Position numbers and translations under genes: made by a program. Shown one piece after another: positions 10,851-22,449 of a stretch of 64,000 bases of DNA. Each line of letters starts with the position of its first letter. Within the stretch, counting starts at the first letter, position 1. The notes below the pieces were generated by a model that saw only the letters and a list, made by a program, of their open reading frames with translations, was not told where the DNA came from and ran no database searches. The stretch lies in contig CM061238.1 of the NCBI GenBank assembly GCA_030848705.1, forward strand, positions 49,701,133-49,765,132, read 5' to 3'. This DNA comes from Heracleum sosnowskyi. Taxonomy: Eukaryota > Streptophyta > Magnoliopsida > Apiales > Apiaceae.

Positions 10851-11143
10851 ATTTATGCTTGGTTGAGAATTAGACATAAATTATGAGTCTTGATGATAAC
10901 AAAACCACTTCCAACATATAGAAAGCAGTAGTAAAAATTGTGTTAAGCTACATGAAATGAAAAACTGAAGAGTAGAGATAGTTACATAGAGAGTGCTCCT
11001 CTAGACTGAGCAGAATCAATTTTTTTTTTCTCTCTTGGAGGTTGAACCTTCTGTCTCCCTTCCTTAGCATAATTTGCCTAGATTTGATCTTGAAGCTTTC
11101 TGTAGAATGCATCTTCTTCACCAATTTTTGGATCTAACTTGCC
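10851..11143 (-). mobile_element. EG non-coding spacer between 3' ORF and PPT
   Basis: AT-rich 3' untranslated sequence with a T-tract at about 11022. No open frame or other signal was recognised. Confidence 0.6.
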
Positions 11144-12970
11144 TTACAACCATCTAAGATACCTATTGCTGGCCTTAGATAGTTGATCTTCAATCCTAAA
11201 GAATCTTCTACAGCCCTTGTCATCCTTGAATTCCATCATCCAGTAAGGTTGAAGATGGATTCTTTGTCCATTAAAAGGGATCTTCAGCTTCATCGGCAAA
11301 CAATCAGGAGAACTCCAGCTACTCCTGATTTCCTCAATCTTCTTCAACACAGCACTCCTGGCAACCTCAGAGAATCCCCTTGTGTTTTTGAAGCCTGAGA
11401 AGACTTTTACCAAGGTAGAGTATCCTTCATTCAGCACTTGTTGCAGGGGCCATGCTCTCACCTTTCCTCCTTTGTAGACAAAAGTTAGTCTTTCAGGCAA
11501 ATCTCTGAATTTTTCCGTGCTTCTGATTTCACTAACTTCATCAAAGAATAGCTCCATGGTTGAGTACTCCTGTATATCTGCAATGTACAAAAAGTATGCC
11601 TTGTTCTTAACTGGTTTGGAAACTTTTGGTGCAACATTCAGCTTGATTGGTCCTTGTTGAGCTTTCTTGACTGGTGCCCTTTTCCTTGACATATTTTCTG
11701 CCTCAAACATGAACTTAGGGAATACCAAGTCTTCAAACTCAATAGGTTCTTCTTTAAGCTCTACAGGGGTTCCATGATAGGTGGTTTGAGATTGAGTTGA
11801 AGCTAGGACAGGGTCTTCAAAGACAATCCTCCTCTGTGTATCTCTTTTCTCTTCTTCCTTCTCAGGAGAGATAGGCCTATGTGATCTTTTCTTCCATCTA
11901 GGGGGCTTGAATTTAGGCATTGTCTTCCTTTTCTTCAATTTCTTCTTAGTAGGGGCCTCTTTCTCTATAGCCTCACTACTTTCCTCCTCCATTTCCACCT
12001 CTAATTCTTGGGCTAATCTAGCCTGTCTCTCAGGTGTAGATTCACAACCCTGGGGATTGGCTTCTCTCCTTATCCTGGAAATCTCTTCTTCTTTGGTTTC
12101 ATTGAACCTGGGATGGCTGTTTGTGATGTGAATTTCCTTACCATTTCTATAGATAACAGCCAACCCTTGTCTCAGCCTTAAATCATGAGTATTCTTGAGA
12201 TCCCTGATAAGAGTTGCTAACACCTTAGACTCATCAGGCTTGGGAAGTGGGTAGTTCACCTCTAGTTTGTTTTTGCCATGATGTCTAGGTGGTAATCCAG
12301 TCCTGCCACTGAAGATAGGTTCAAACTCCTTGACACTAGAGTGTTCAGCATCATAATTGCTTTGCAGAACAGTGGTGTCAAGAGTGAGGACCCTTAGAAT
12401 TGTTGTGTGGACAGGATGGCTGCTTGTGGATGAAGTCACAGCCTGGAAGATGGATTCCTTGATCAGCTTTTCAGAATTGAGAAAAACTTGAACATCCTTA
12501 GCTCGAGGAGAGACTACCTTTGTGAGTTGAAACTCACTTGGATTTGCTATTATTTGAGGTGACTCCCCCTGACTTGATGGCACACCTTGAGTTACTGGTC
12601 CATAGACCACTTGTGCACTCTCCCCCTTACTTGAATTCTCCCCCTTTTTGTTATCATCAAGGGTTTGAGTGACACCAGTTGACTGCAGCAACTGTTGCAG
12701 AAGCTGAGTCTGTAAATTCTGGTTAGCCAAGAAGGTGTCCATTAGTTTCTCCATCTTATCCATCCTCACAGTAAGAGCATCCACATCATTCAGCAACTTA
12801 TCTTGTTTATACCTCTGAGATGTGGAAGGTGCAACAACATCAACTCTTCTTGCTAAAGCATCCTTCACCCCATCTAGATGGTTCTTGATGTCATCGGTAT
12901 TGGCTCTTTGCTGAAGGATGTGGGCTTGATGAAGCTGAAGAGATGCCACAAAGTTATGAACTGTGGTGGC
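11144..12970 (-). pseudogene. EG 3' ORF (env-like), C-terminal half
   Basis: The frame is open from the H LTR boundary (12970) to the stop at 11144. Going from N to C it has a coiled-coil stretch (DKMEKLMDTF..., about 12800-12690), a KKGE segment encoded by an internal PPT-like tract (12638-12650), a basic NLS-like cluster (TKKKLKKRKTMP, about 11940) followed by PPRWKKRSHRP, and the C-terminal module (LTFVYKGGKVRAWPLQQ). This module aligns with the C-termini of the 3' ORFs of B, C and D. The N-terminal half is probably the copy at 17460-22449, with H inserted between; some codons are lost at the H/EG junction. Function unknown; envelope is the traditional label only. Confidence 0.75.
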
Positions 12971-14064
12971 TGTTAGGTCCAAAGTATCGTAGAAGGGGGG
13001 GTTGAATACGATACTCACAAATAATTTAATTTTGTTCGCGGATAAATCATTCAGTTCTATAACGGAATCAAACACACCAAACCAAACCAAGATTCGGGGA
13101 ATATATCTTTTTATAAATATAAACCTCGAGGGGTGCTACAATTTCTAATCCGTAGATTAGCTTCAATGAGTTTAAGGTTACACAAATTCAATACAATGAT
13201 CAAGTTCTGAGCACTATTAATTTCTGTGATAATTTCTCCGGCTCAATTCTCTCTCTCTCAGTAATGTCTCTGTGTGTTTTGCCTTAACTGAAGAAGACAC
13301 TTCTTCCTCTGTTAGTAATTGTAGACTTTTCTTTTCAAACCTATCGAACCTAAATTGAAGAATCAATCTTAGCCGTCCATCTTCAAAATCAACCTGTAAA
13401 ACAAGAATACTTTTCACCTGATCCTAATTAAAAACCATCGAATGACTTAACTTAATTTATCACTATCGAATACTAAATTAAGTTAAAGTGGTTTTCAATG
13501 AATCATTTTTTATATCATTCGATAGTTTTCTTAATTGAAAAACTATCGAATCATTTTTTTCTTGTCTTATATCTTTTAATGATTACTCCTGAGCTCCTGG
13601 GTGTTTAAGTAATAAATTGTATCACTTTCTTCTGAGACGATAAAACAACTTGATCTTTTAAGTGCCGTCACCTAGTGCAACTGGTCTGGTTCATAGATGA
13701 ATAACACTTGATCAATTCTTCTTTTATGTCTTCAATTCAATGCTTCTGATAAGTCCCTTGTCGTTCTGTTTTCTTCGATTAAATCACTGGAATCCCGTGG
13801 TACTTAACCCTAAATCATTCACATACTTCCGTCGTCTTGAAAGTCTTGTTTCTTTTGTTGTCACTGAGGCTTGAACATTTTCATGAACTTCTTTCCGTGA
13901 CCTGTTTACGGACTTCAAGAATACATAACGTATTTTGATTTTTTGAGTTTACCTTTTCTTCTTTGATTCTAGATTCCTGTGTTTCTGTTAATATTATTGT
14001 CTGTCTAGTCCTTTGTTGAGTTGTAGTTATCTCTTTTACATCTTATGTTACATTATGCTTTACA
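12971..14064 (-). mobile_element. 3' LTR of copia fragment H
   Basis: Plus-strand start TGTTAGGTCC at 12971, end CTTTACA at 14064, then the PPT complement ATCTCCCCCT. It carries the GAAGGGGGGTTGAATA block (about 12994) and several CTATCGAA or complementary sites (about 13345, 13466, 13520, 13550). The flank 12966-12970 (gtggc) is the expected TSD copy; the partner is not found because H's 5' end is lost. Confidence 0.85.
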
Positions 14065-14298
14065 ATCTCCCCCTAATTGATTGGATAGAGTTCGACAAGC
14101 AAATACTTCGAGGATAACTCAACTAACTAAGGAAACATGAAAATAATTAAAGTAAGACATCGTAATAATATTAAATGCATTCTGGATCAGATATATATAC
14201 ATTTCCAGATTTCATAAATCAAAAAACAATAAAACTTTATACAATGAAGTTGTTCCTCTAGTCTGAGCTGATAGTTCTTTTGTTCTTTGCTTCAATCT
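14065..14298 (-). mobile_element. H PPT and 3' spacer
   Basis: It begins with the PPT complement and continues as AT-rich non-coding sequence up to the end of the H 3' ORF. Confidence 0.65.
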
Positions 14299-17200
14299 TC
14301 AGTCCATTTCGATCTCACCTTCTTCAATCATTGGATCGGAGTTAGCAGCTTGATAATCAATCACTGATGGATAGTGCAGTGGTTTTCCAGGTTTAAGGAT
14401 TGCTCCTTGAATGTGTCTTCCAATGTACTCAACCTCTTGACCCACTCCAGCCCATAACCATGCAATGTTAACATCTTCCTTGTTTAGCTTTGGCATGTTT
14501 GGTAATCTGGTATGCACTTCCAATCCTCTTTCCACTCTTTTCCTATAGTAAGGAACATTCTCCATTAGAAATCTTCTAAGAGTGTCTGCTGCTTTGTCCT
14601 TCTCCGTTGATGTGAATCCAGTGGATCTAAGATACTTCTCAACTAATATTAGATAGTTGCTTGGATAGTCTCTCAGTTTGTCCTCAGCCAAATAGCAGAT
14701 TCTGAACAAGTCATTCATCATGAATCTAACCATTGGAGGATCTTCAGTAATCTCTGGACCGACTTTCATCAAGATCTTCTTAACATGCTCACGGAGCAGT
14801 TCATTTAGCCTTGTATCATAGAGTTTCTCAATGCTGTGAAGTAAGTCTGATCTTCAAGATTGGCACTTCTGATGTTCTGAATGATAACTTCCACCTCAGC
14901 ATTATCGTTGACTTCTAATCCGTCTTCAACTCCGTAAAAGGATTTATAAGCCATCTCCCATTCATTACCTTGCTTACTTGCCAAATCTATCATCTTCTTC
15001 TTCCTTGCTTCAGCATACACCTTGAACCTCTTCAGTTTTTCACTTCGCAGAACTGCTTGTTGTTTCTCTTTCTCAGCTTGACTGGCATCTATGGCAGCTC
15101 TTTGAGCTCTTATCGCTTCCAAGGCAGCTTCTTCTTCTTGTGATAGAGGATTTGCTTCTTCTTCCATATTATCATACCAGATTGGATATTCAACAAGCTC
15201 TAGATAATATGGCTCATGCTCCTCCTGAATTGGTTGCTCTTGCATGACCTCAAATCCCTCTTCACTGTTCTCTTCCTGTACAAGTTCTTCTATCCAGTAC
15301 TGTCTTATCGGAATAGCTTCAACCGTTTCCCAAACTCCCCATCCATCCATACCTTTCTCCCTATCTCCAACTTTCTCCCCCTTAGTTGAGGAATCCTCGA
15401 CGAAAGCATCCTCAGCATAAAAGGTAGTAGAAGGATCATGTTGCTGATTTGAAGGACCAGGTTGTCCAGTTTGTTGGTTCTTCAGCATAGTCCAGATTGA
15501 CTGTACTCCGTCACCTTGATTGTCCAAGAAATCCATAATCTGCTTATTCATCTCATTCATAGAACTAGCGACAGGTCAATGTTGTCCAATCTTGAGTTGG
15601 TAGTCTTTTCCATATGATCCAGCCTTTTGTTCAGCTTAGACTCCAATCTTGAAAGTGTATTCATTGCATCTTTTACCCGCGCTTGACCATCCCGGATAAC
15701 CAGAACGTCTTCTCTCAAAGCTTCCTGTCCATGTGACAAAGCATATACTTCATTCATGAATCCATCTTTAAGTTCCTTGACGTCCGTCCTTAATTCGATC
15801 AGTTCTTCCATTGCTTCCTTCTTCAAGGAGTCCACTACCTGCTTCGTACCTGTTATAGTGCCAAATGCACTGCCAATGACCCTGAATGTTCTTCTGGAAT
15901 CAGCTGCAGCCAAGTCAACCTTCTCTTGAATAGTCTTTAAAGAAGCATTGCCCTGACTAGAGGAGATCCCTTGGTCAAAGGAAGGTCGCAGTGGAACCTT
16001 GAATAATGGATTTCCTTCTTTGTCACGAACTGTCATCTCCTTGAGGGTGGATTGAACATGTACCTCTCGTTCTGTCGGTCATAGAGAATCATCAATATTT
16101 GGAAGGGTTAGGGTGTCACTCCTCACGTTTGGCTCAGGGTGTACACTCAACGTTTCTGTCAGTGTTTCACTCATTTTACCTTTCCCACTCAGGCCAGGTG
16201 TAAGTGTTTTTGTTTCACTCAATCCCTTTGTGCTAGTTGTACCTGCAGAAGAAAACACTGTAGCCGTCCTTAAGGAGGTCACCGGTGGTGCAATGGGGCT
16301 TCGCATGTCCCCGTCCTTGGATAAACCAAGTTGCTGATCATCCGTAGATGATATATCCTTTGAAGGATCTAGAGTTTGAATCTCTAGGAGGCTAGAATCA
16401 GGCTCTATTAACAGCAGAGATCCTGAAGCTTCCTCAATAGTCTGTGAAGACTTTACCTCAGTTGACTCCTCAATAGTAATTGATTCATTGTCACTGAGTT
16501 GCCGATCTGCACCTACGTCAGACCCTTTACCCGCAGGATCCAGATATGTTCCATCTGGGGAGCTAGGCAATGACCGTTTAGATTTTGCATTTAGGTCAGA
16601 GCCTTCTCTCGACGTCTATGAAGACCCTTGGTTCTTAGAACCTTCAACCAGTGAACCTGACCGTAATATGGTCGGAACACCAGTTGCTTCCGTCAATTCT
16701 TCCTTACTTGATTGAGCTATTGGTTCAGATATAGCTTTCGTTAGCATTGCCCAATCAAAATCAGAAAAATCTGTGAAGGGTTCTTTGGATGAGAGAAATG
16801 AAGTATCAACAGTTGCCTCGGTTTCTGTTCTTCTCCTTTTAGAGGAAGGCAGAGTTGTTGTTGAAAGGTGTATCTCCTTATATGGTGCAGCTTTGGCACT
16901 ATCTCCCTCTACACTCAAGGATGTTTGTTTACTGGGTATAGGAGGGGAAGGAGGTGTGTTTATTGTTTCATTTAGCTCTTCCAAAGGCTCTTCGACCGTG
17001 GTTAGAGGTTGTGGGTTTGCAACCTCCTAGTCAGGAATGGCCACTGAGGGCTTTGGATCAACATCCATTGGTTCAGGTGCCATTTCAGGTTTAGGTGGAG
17101 GAATATTACCTTCAATTACCTGCTCCCCTGGGGGCAGAAGTGGTAGGGGCACCGTTCTTAGATAATCTGTGAGAATAGTGGGTACCCCTGGAAGATGATT

Positions 17201-17455
17201 CTTTCTGATCAGAGCAGTTATGGCATTGCTCTTCATCCTCATGCACTCCTGTGTGGCTTCACCTTCAAATGTCTCCCATTCATCATCTGTTAAGATATCA
17301 TTGAGAATTAGTTGTAGGAACCTAGGATAGAAACAAAGCACATCATCTATGCATTTTCTTTCATCCAGTGGTCCCATGCACAGAATGACTTGATCAATCA
17401 GTAGCCTTCCTATGTAAATATGCCTATTGTGAGCAATGGCAAACCCTATCTTATC
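14299..17455 (-). pseudogene. H 3' ORF (env-like), N-terminus missing, broken
   Basis: Pieces of one gene read on the minus strand: about 17455-17027, 16984-16616, 16570-16079, 16036-15557, 15560-14805 and 14772-14299. The first four share a frame and are separated only by stops; frame changes occur near 15557 and 14800. The N-terminal remnant (RFLQLILNDIL) is the tail of the conserved N module. The linker holds SSKRRRTETE, an NLS-like cluster, a KGEK segment encoded by a PPT-like tract (15371-15383), and a strongly charged coiled coil around 15140-14990. The C-terminus is rich in W/Y. No membrane segment is evident. It is truncated at 17455 where EG sequence resumes, so H's gag, pol and 5' LTR are gone. 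Confidence 0.7.
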
Positions 17456-17999
17456 TTATCTATTGTGACTCCACATTTACTGGAGCCACATCAAACTGAA
17501 TTTGAGATGGTGTGATTGACACTGTGTGTGATCCCTGTGTAACCCCGGACTGTTTAGACCTTTTTCTTCTTGTATGTGCCATGGTTGTATCTGTGGGGCT
17601 GTTGGTGTCCTTATCCCTCTTGTACTGTGTCCCTGGTTGGGGACTCTTTTCAATAGCAACATCCTTTTCGGAGGATGCCACTAGGGATGTGGTATTTTCC
17701 TTTTCAACCACTGCATCTTTTTGAGAAGATACAGGGTGGCTAGGATGGGACACACTTATCTCACCCTCCTTGTTCTTGGGGTTTCTTTGATGTTCACCCA
17801 TTCCCTCACCTCTCACTACCTCCTTCACACTCCCCTCAAGGGTTTTGGTAGTTTTTGCAACAGGTGCCTTTTGAGAAGCACCTGAGGTTTGCTTTCTAGA
17901 TTTGGATTTGGAAATATTTTAGGTGACCACTTGGGTAGGGGACTGTTGGATAGTTCCAGTCTCCATTGTGGCACTAGGAATCAAAGAAATAACAACAGA
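17456..17999 (-). pseudogene. EG 3' ORF, middle part (between CACTA-1 and H)
   Basis: Very similar to F at 8345-8890. It continues the N-terminal part at 21622-22449 once CACTA-1 is ignored. It holds the NLS-like cluster TRRKRSKQSG and a stop near 17921. At 17456 it breaks off in the NVESQ region, about 50 codons earlier than F, which shows that the H/EG junction deleted EG sequence. Confidence 0.75.
17997..17999 (+). repeat. CACTA-1 target-site duplication, left (AGA)
   Basis: AGA directly precedes CACTAC; the same triplet follows the right end at 21619-21621. A 3-bp TSD is the rule for CACTA (EnSpm/CMC) elements. Confidence 0.85.
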
Positions 18000-18027
18000 C
18001 ACTACACCATAGATTGGCTATAGCAAC
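18000..18027 (+). repeat. CACTA-1 left terminal inverted repeat
   Basis: 28 bases that are the exact reverse complement of 21591-21618. Confidence 0.95.
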
Positions 18028-18856
18028 CAGAATTTAGAAAAATGATAAAAAAAACCATTGCCATAGATAAGCATTTTCAGATGAGTTTCTATAAATTAAG
18101 ATGTATCCTAACGCCGTTTAAAAACCATTACGATAGAGTTTAAAAAGTAAAAAATTATAAGCTATTGTAATGCTTTTAAAATGGAGTTGCTATAAATAAC
18201 ATAAAAATTTCACAAGTTTTAGGCGGGCTACTAAAAGAAAAAAAGCGGGGTTTCTGAAAATTTTAGCCCCTAAAAAATAAAAAATCCGGGCAATATTTGA
18301 GATACACTCTCTGACACACAAATACACTCTCAAACACACACTCTCAAACACTCGAACACCCAAATACTCTCGAAGATTAAAATCGAAGATTGAATCCCGA
18401 AGACGAGTTGAACGATGTTTAAAATCGAAGATTAAAGCTTTATTAGGTATGTTCATATCGATTTTGGGTTTTTTTGTTCAAATCAATCTTTCGATTTGGG
18501 GATTTTTGTTCAAAAATCCATTTTTTGTTTGTATCACTTTTGTATGTTCATGTTTTGTGTTTTATATGTTTGGATTTATGTTAATTGTAAATTCAGTTAG
18601 GGTTGATGTTAATTGTAAATTCAATTAGGGTTTTGTTTGTGTGTTTCAATTAGGGATTTTGTGTTCAAACAATTAGGGGTTCATGTTTAGATTTAATTAG
18701 GGATTATTTAGGGGTATTTAATGGAATTTGTAATTGGGTAGTTTAATATACGATTTTTTGAAACTAGTACTGTGTGTGTTTATGTGTGTGTTTGTGTATG
18801 TCTGTGTGTTTGTGTGTGTGTTTACAACCACAATTTATTTCAAATGAGGTGTCATA

Positions 18857-19217
18857 TTATGGGATGTGTACGTGACCAGAATGGAACCATGTTATCCAGA
18901 AGTGTATTGAATGTGCCTGAAGGTCATATTTAGTTCATTATTACTACTTTCTTTGATCAGGTTGTAAACTTGTCTAGCCATCCATATGGTTGTCGTGTAA
19001 TACAGGTAGAAATTCAATTTATCACATTCAGTCACATTATATTCGTGACCTGGAAATTTGGGTCGATACTAATATGTATATTGTTATGATGCACTTAATG
19101 CAACAGAGGGTACTGGAGCATTGTGAGGATCAGAAAACACAAGATAAGGTGATAGGTGAGATTCTGGCTTGTGTTAGTATGTTCGCACAAGATCAGTATG
19201 GGAACTATGTTGTTCAG
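18857..19217 (+). pseudogene. Captured Pumilio (PUF) RNA-binding protein gene fragment
   Basis: First exon piece (18857-19005) encodes GCVRDQNG, then after small deletions VIQKCIEC-like residues, then FFDQVVNLSSHPYGCRVIQ. A GT...AG intron (19006-19106) follows. The second exon (19107-19217) encodes RVLEHCEDQKTQ and SMFAQDQYGNYVVQ, ending at a GT donor. These are consecutive PUF repeats of a plant Pumilio protein, which binds mRNA 3' UTRs in the cytoplasm. Single-base losses near 18880 and 18900 break the frame of the first exon. Only about two repeats of the normal eight are present. Confidence 0.88.
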
Positions 19218-19391
19218 GTTTGTAGCTAATATTGTAAGTAATCCCCAGTTCTACACTGTTTTCTCTAGTATGTTCTGTTTTTAATGTTTTTGATAGTTAC
19301 TGCTTACTGCTTAGATATTATTAGTTTTAAGTTAATGTCTCATGCTCTCATCTCAATGTTAATATTTTCCATTTTCCATTCTTCTCTCTAA

Positions 19392-19756
19392 GAATTACAT
19401 TGTTCATGGCACTGTCAGAGATCCAGGTTTTCTTTTTTATATTTTCTTACCCTCTTTCTTGGCTAACCTGCACAGGATAAATTATATTTACTGCTCATTG
19501 TTTATCCCGTGTAGTTATTTAAACAATTTCGTAAGTAGATTATTGTTTGAAGGGGTTATGTTGAATTACTCTACAATGTCTTGCAGGTGCTACCAAGTAT
19601 AGTCATTTAACTAAGCTCAAAAAGGCATCTGAGAATCTAAAACTCTGCAAGGCTGATCTACTTGATTACGATTCTCTTCTTGCTGCTATCAAAGGGTGTG
19701 ATGGAGTTTTCCATATTGCAAGTCCAGTTCCTGGTGCGCCAGTACAAAATCCTGAG
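19392..19756 (+). pseudogene. Captured cinnamoyl-CoA reductase-like (NAD(P)-dependent reductase) fragment
   Basis: A short exon (19392-19426, NYIVHGTVRDP) is followed by an intron with a TTGCAG acceptor. The second exon (19587-19756) encodes LKKASENLKLCKADLLDYD and GCDGVFHIASPVP, ending NPE at a GTAAG donor. The order and wording match the N-terminal Rossmann part of plant CCR/DFR-like extended short-chain dehydrogenases, which reduce cinnamoyl-CoA esters or related substrates. The glycine-rich nucleotide-binding motif before YIVHG and the catalytic YxxxK are absent, so this is a fragment. Confidence 0.85.
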
Positions 19757-20320
19757 GTAAGATTTCAATTATTTAATTAATTAGAACCAAAAAACTTGAA
19801 CTTTTAAAGACCTTTAGAACTAAAAACATTCATTATGGTCTTTTTTGCTGTCTCAACTTTTCTTGCTAAGCTGGCTTCATGATAGCAAATGTACTTGCTC
19901 CCTTGAACGTGAGTGATAAAATGTTTAACTTAGGTCATGTAACTTGTACTTTTTGCTTAGTATGTGATATTTTTAAAGCAAAAAAAATGTACTTGTTGAA
20001 GTATGGTTAATTAAGAAATACATGTATTTTATATTCTCCTAAAGTAGGATAATACCGAATAGTTTTTTTAAAACTATTACTATTACACTAACTACTTGTT
20101 TCTCCTTAGCTGTTAATAGGCATGAATACATAATTATATGTTAATAGGAAAACTATATTCACCGTGAACATATTGGTCTGAGAGCCTAAGGTTTGGCAGC
20201 TTGTAAAATTATTGCAGAACTGTAACAAGTAAAATGTAATCTTGGATAGATCGGACAGATCCCTTTTAATGCATTATGGATCAAAATTCAGACCAAACTG
20301 AATGCAATGCACTTGCTCAG

Positions 20321-20702
20321 GGAGTTTGCACAGTGATGGCATCCTATTCGAGTTGGAATGGGAAGAAACTGCACACTGACCATTTCCTGCTAACCCAAGT
20401 TTTGAAAGACCAGCTAGGATTTAAGGTAGCATAACAGATTAATTTTTCATTCTGAATCCAAACAAAATTCAGAGATGTTTTTTTTGTTGTAGGGTATGGT
20501 AATTACTGATTGGGAAGCACTTGACAGACTTTCCGATCCCTATGGCTCAAATTACCGACAATGTGTGTTATCAACTGTCAATGCAGGAGTTGACATGGTA
20601 AAGATTGAAAATTAACACCTGTGCCGAATGTCCTTTCATGTAGCTGACATCAATTTCTACTTTTTAAACATTTGTAGGTGATGGTGCCTTTCAGAATTAC
20701 AG
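20321..20702 (+). pseudogene. Captured glycoside hydrolase family 3 (beta-glucosidase/exoglucanase) fragment
   Basis: Exon 1 (20321-20425) encodes VMASYSSWNGKKLHTDHFL and KDQLGFK. After an intron (20426-20492), exon 2 (20493-20597) encodes GMVITDWEALDRLSDPYG and NAGVDM. A third exon piece from 20678 encodes VMVPF. This is the stretch around the catalytic nucleophile of plant GH3 enzymes (the Asp of the (S/T)DW motif is kept). Full-length enzymes are about 600 residues and act in the wall on beta-glucans; only about 80 residues are here. Confidence 0.88.
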
Positions 20703-20761
20703 TTGGTACGTACTTATATAGCATTGCTTGACATATTTGAGTAGCTGCTAATCAACTCCAA

Positions 20762-20953
20762 AAGCGTGCAAAGTTACGAGAAGAACTCTCTGCTGATATG
20801 GAGGAGAAAATGAACCAGCAACTGAAAACAATTCTGGAAACAATAGATGAAGAGAATCCCACATTGAAAATCAATGTTGAAGAATTATGTGATAATTCCG
20901 TCGAGGATGGAGATAAGTCAGATGGAGAAGGTGCAGAAGATGCGAATACTTGA
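20762..20953 (+). pseudogene. Captured gene fragment, C-terminal exon of an unidentified protein
   Basis: An open stretch of 63 codons starts KRAKLREELSADMEEKMNQQ and ends in an acidic tail (EDGDKSDGEGAEDANT) at a TGA, with a possible splice acceptor upstream. It looks like the last exon of a charged, partly helical protein. I do not recognise the family. Its position after three captured fragments in the same orientation suggests it is a fourth. Confidence 0.5.
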
Positions 20954-21590
20954 CTTAGCGCCTCTTAGCGCATATTTATTTACTTTATGTCAAAGCTTTT
21001 GGTGGATGTATAAGTTAAACTAGAATTGTACTATGTTGTTTTATTTTGCATTCCGTCTTTGGTTGTCTAATAGTTGGTACTGAATAGATTTGGTACTGTC
21101 TTTAGGTAGATGAAAATGTACCAAAGTACGCTTTTGGATTGGTTTGTATGAAATACCATATTAATGGTGGATTTCTATATAAACGAAAAGGTCATGTCCA
21201 ATTTTTCTTTTATAAAACCATTGTCATTGCTTCTAATAGTGTTGCCATTTACTGTCATTTTCTTATTAAAAACATTGCTATTAGATAGAATTATGTTGCC
21301 ATAGCCACCTGAAACGTTGCCATAACCTATGTATTGCAATACTAAAGAAGAAACAGAGATCAAGAATAGGTTGTTATATGCTATTGCAATGAATTTAAAT
21401 TGTTGTTATAGACTGGAAAACGTTGCTATAAAAGACTATTGCAATGACATTAAGGCGTTGCTGTATGGTAGTAACTCATTGCTATAGGGGCCTACGCCAA
21501 CCCAAGCAAAGTTAACGCCCAATTTTACCAAAAGCATTGCAATAGACTCTATGGCAACTGATTTAGGCCCTATAGTAACCATAATACGGA

Positions 21591-21618
21591 GTTGCTATAG
21601 CCAATCTATGGTGTAGTG
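21591..21618 (-). repeat. CACTA-1 right terminal inverted repeat
   Basis: Exact reverse complement of 18000-18027, followed by the AGA TSD at 21619-21621. Confidence 0.95.
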
Positions 21619-21621
21619 AGA

Positions 21622-22449
21622 GGTAAGAACAGTTTAGGAGATTACCTGACTCACCTGTGCCTCTTGAGCTGCATTGAAAATTGGTGGATACACCAATTGA
21701 ACCTCCCTGTTGTGATTCAGCCTATTCAAGTCCTCAAGGACTCTCTTATTTTGAACCCAACACTCTTTGAAGTTTGCAGGGAATTGGATCACCAAGTTGT
21801 TTTCTACATGGTTAGCTATCAACATAAAGAATCTAGCATAATAGATATTCTTACTCCTAGATGCTTTATTTCCTAATTTAGCACCTAATTCATAAAGAAT
21901 TAGGGATCCTAGGTTGTAAAAGCTATCATTAAGAAGCATGTAATTAATATCTAGCATGGAAGAAATAACAGCATCATAGTTGCTAATCTTACCAGAAAAC
22001 ACATTTAGAATGTCATCAAAGAAAAAGCTCCATTCTTTGACCATTCCTTTTCTTTGAATCTTACTCAGATTATCAGTAGGTAAAGCATAGTTAATCAAAT
22101 TCAGCATGTTAACTATATCAGTATTACTATGCTTTTCCAACCTATTGTTATCAGGTAAATTCAAGCAAGTAGAAATAATGTCACTATTAATCACATGTTC
22201 CTTACCTTGAAGAACAAAAGTAATTGTAACATTCACAGAATAAAAAACAGCTGATTCCCAGATGGCTTCAATTACCTCAAAATAGAGAGTGGGGGCTTCG
22301 GGCATAGCCTTGGAGAGCTTGTAGTTCTGGAGGAACCTCATCATAGTGTGATATGATGCGCTCTTCTCCTCGAAGTCCATCAGAGCGGTGACATTGTTCT
22401 TCTTGTATGTGAACCTAGTGAGTGACATTGTTTTTCTTACAGGTGCCAT
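21622..22449 (-). pseudogene. EG 3' ORF (env-like), N-terminal part
   Basis: The ATG at 22449 opens MAPVRKTMSLTRF and runs 271 codons to a stop at 21634. The N module is clear (MVKEWSFFFDDILNVF, DINYMLLNDSFYNLGS). It is closely similar to F at 8930-9719. F is open at the position of the EG stop, so the stop is a mutation. CACTA-1 lies a few codons further on, then the frame is picked up at 17999. Confidence 0.82.

Larger units (their letters stand above)
18000..21618 (+). mobile_element. CACTA-1: non-autonomous CACTA (EnSpm/CMC) transposon carrying host gene fragments
   Basis: The ends are 28-bp perfect terminal inverted repeats (18000-18027 and 21591-21618) beginning CACTACACCATAG, with a 3-bp AGA TSD on both sides. 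Subterminal regions are full of short TTGCTATAG/TTGCCATAG-type repeats on both strands (about 18040-18190 and 21215-21600), the expected transposase-binding areas. It has no transposase ORF. Instead it carries, all on the plus strand and in this order, PUF, CCR-like, GH3 and an unidentified gene fragment, with exon-intron borders kept. It is a Pack-CACTA type and needs a transposase in trans. It interrupts the 3' ORF of EG. Confidence 0.92.

Noticed and set aside
12971..13090. N-terminal extension of the EG 3' ORF frame to 13090
   Set aside because: These codons read through the H LTR and do not belong to the protein.
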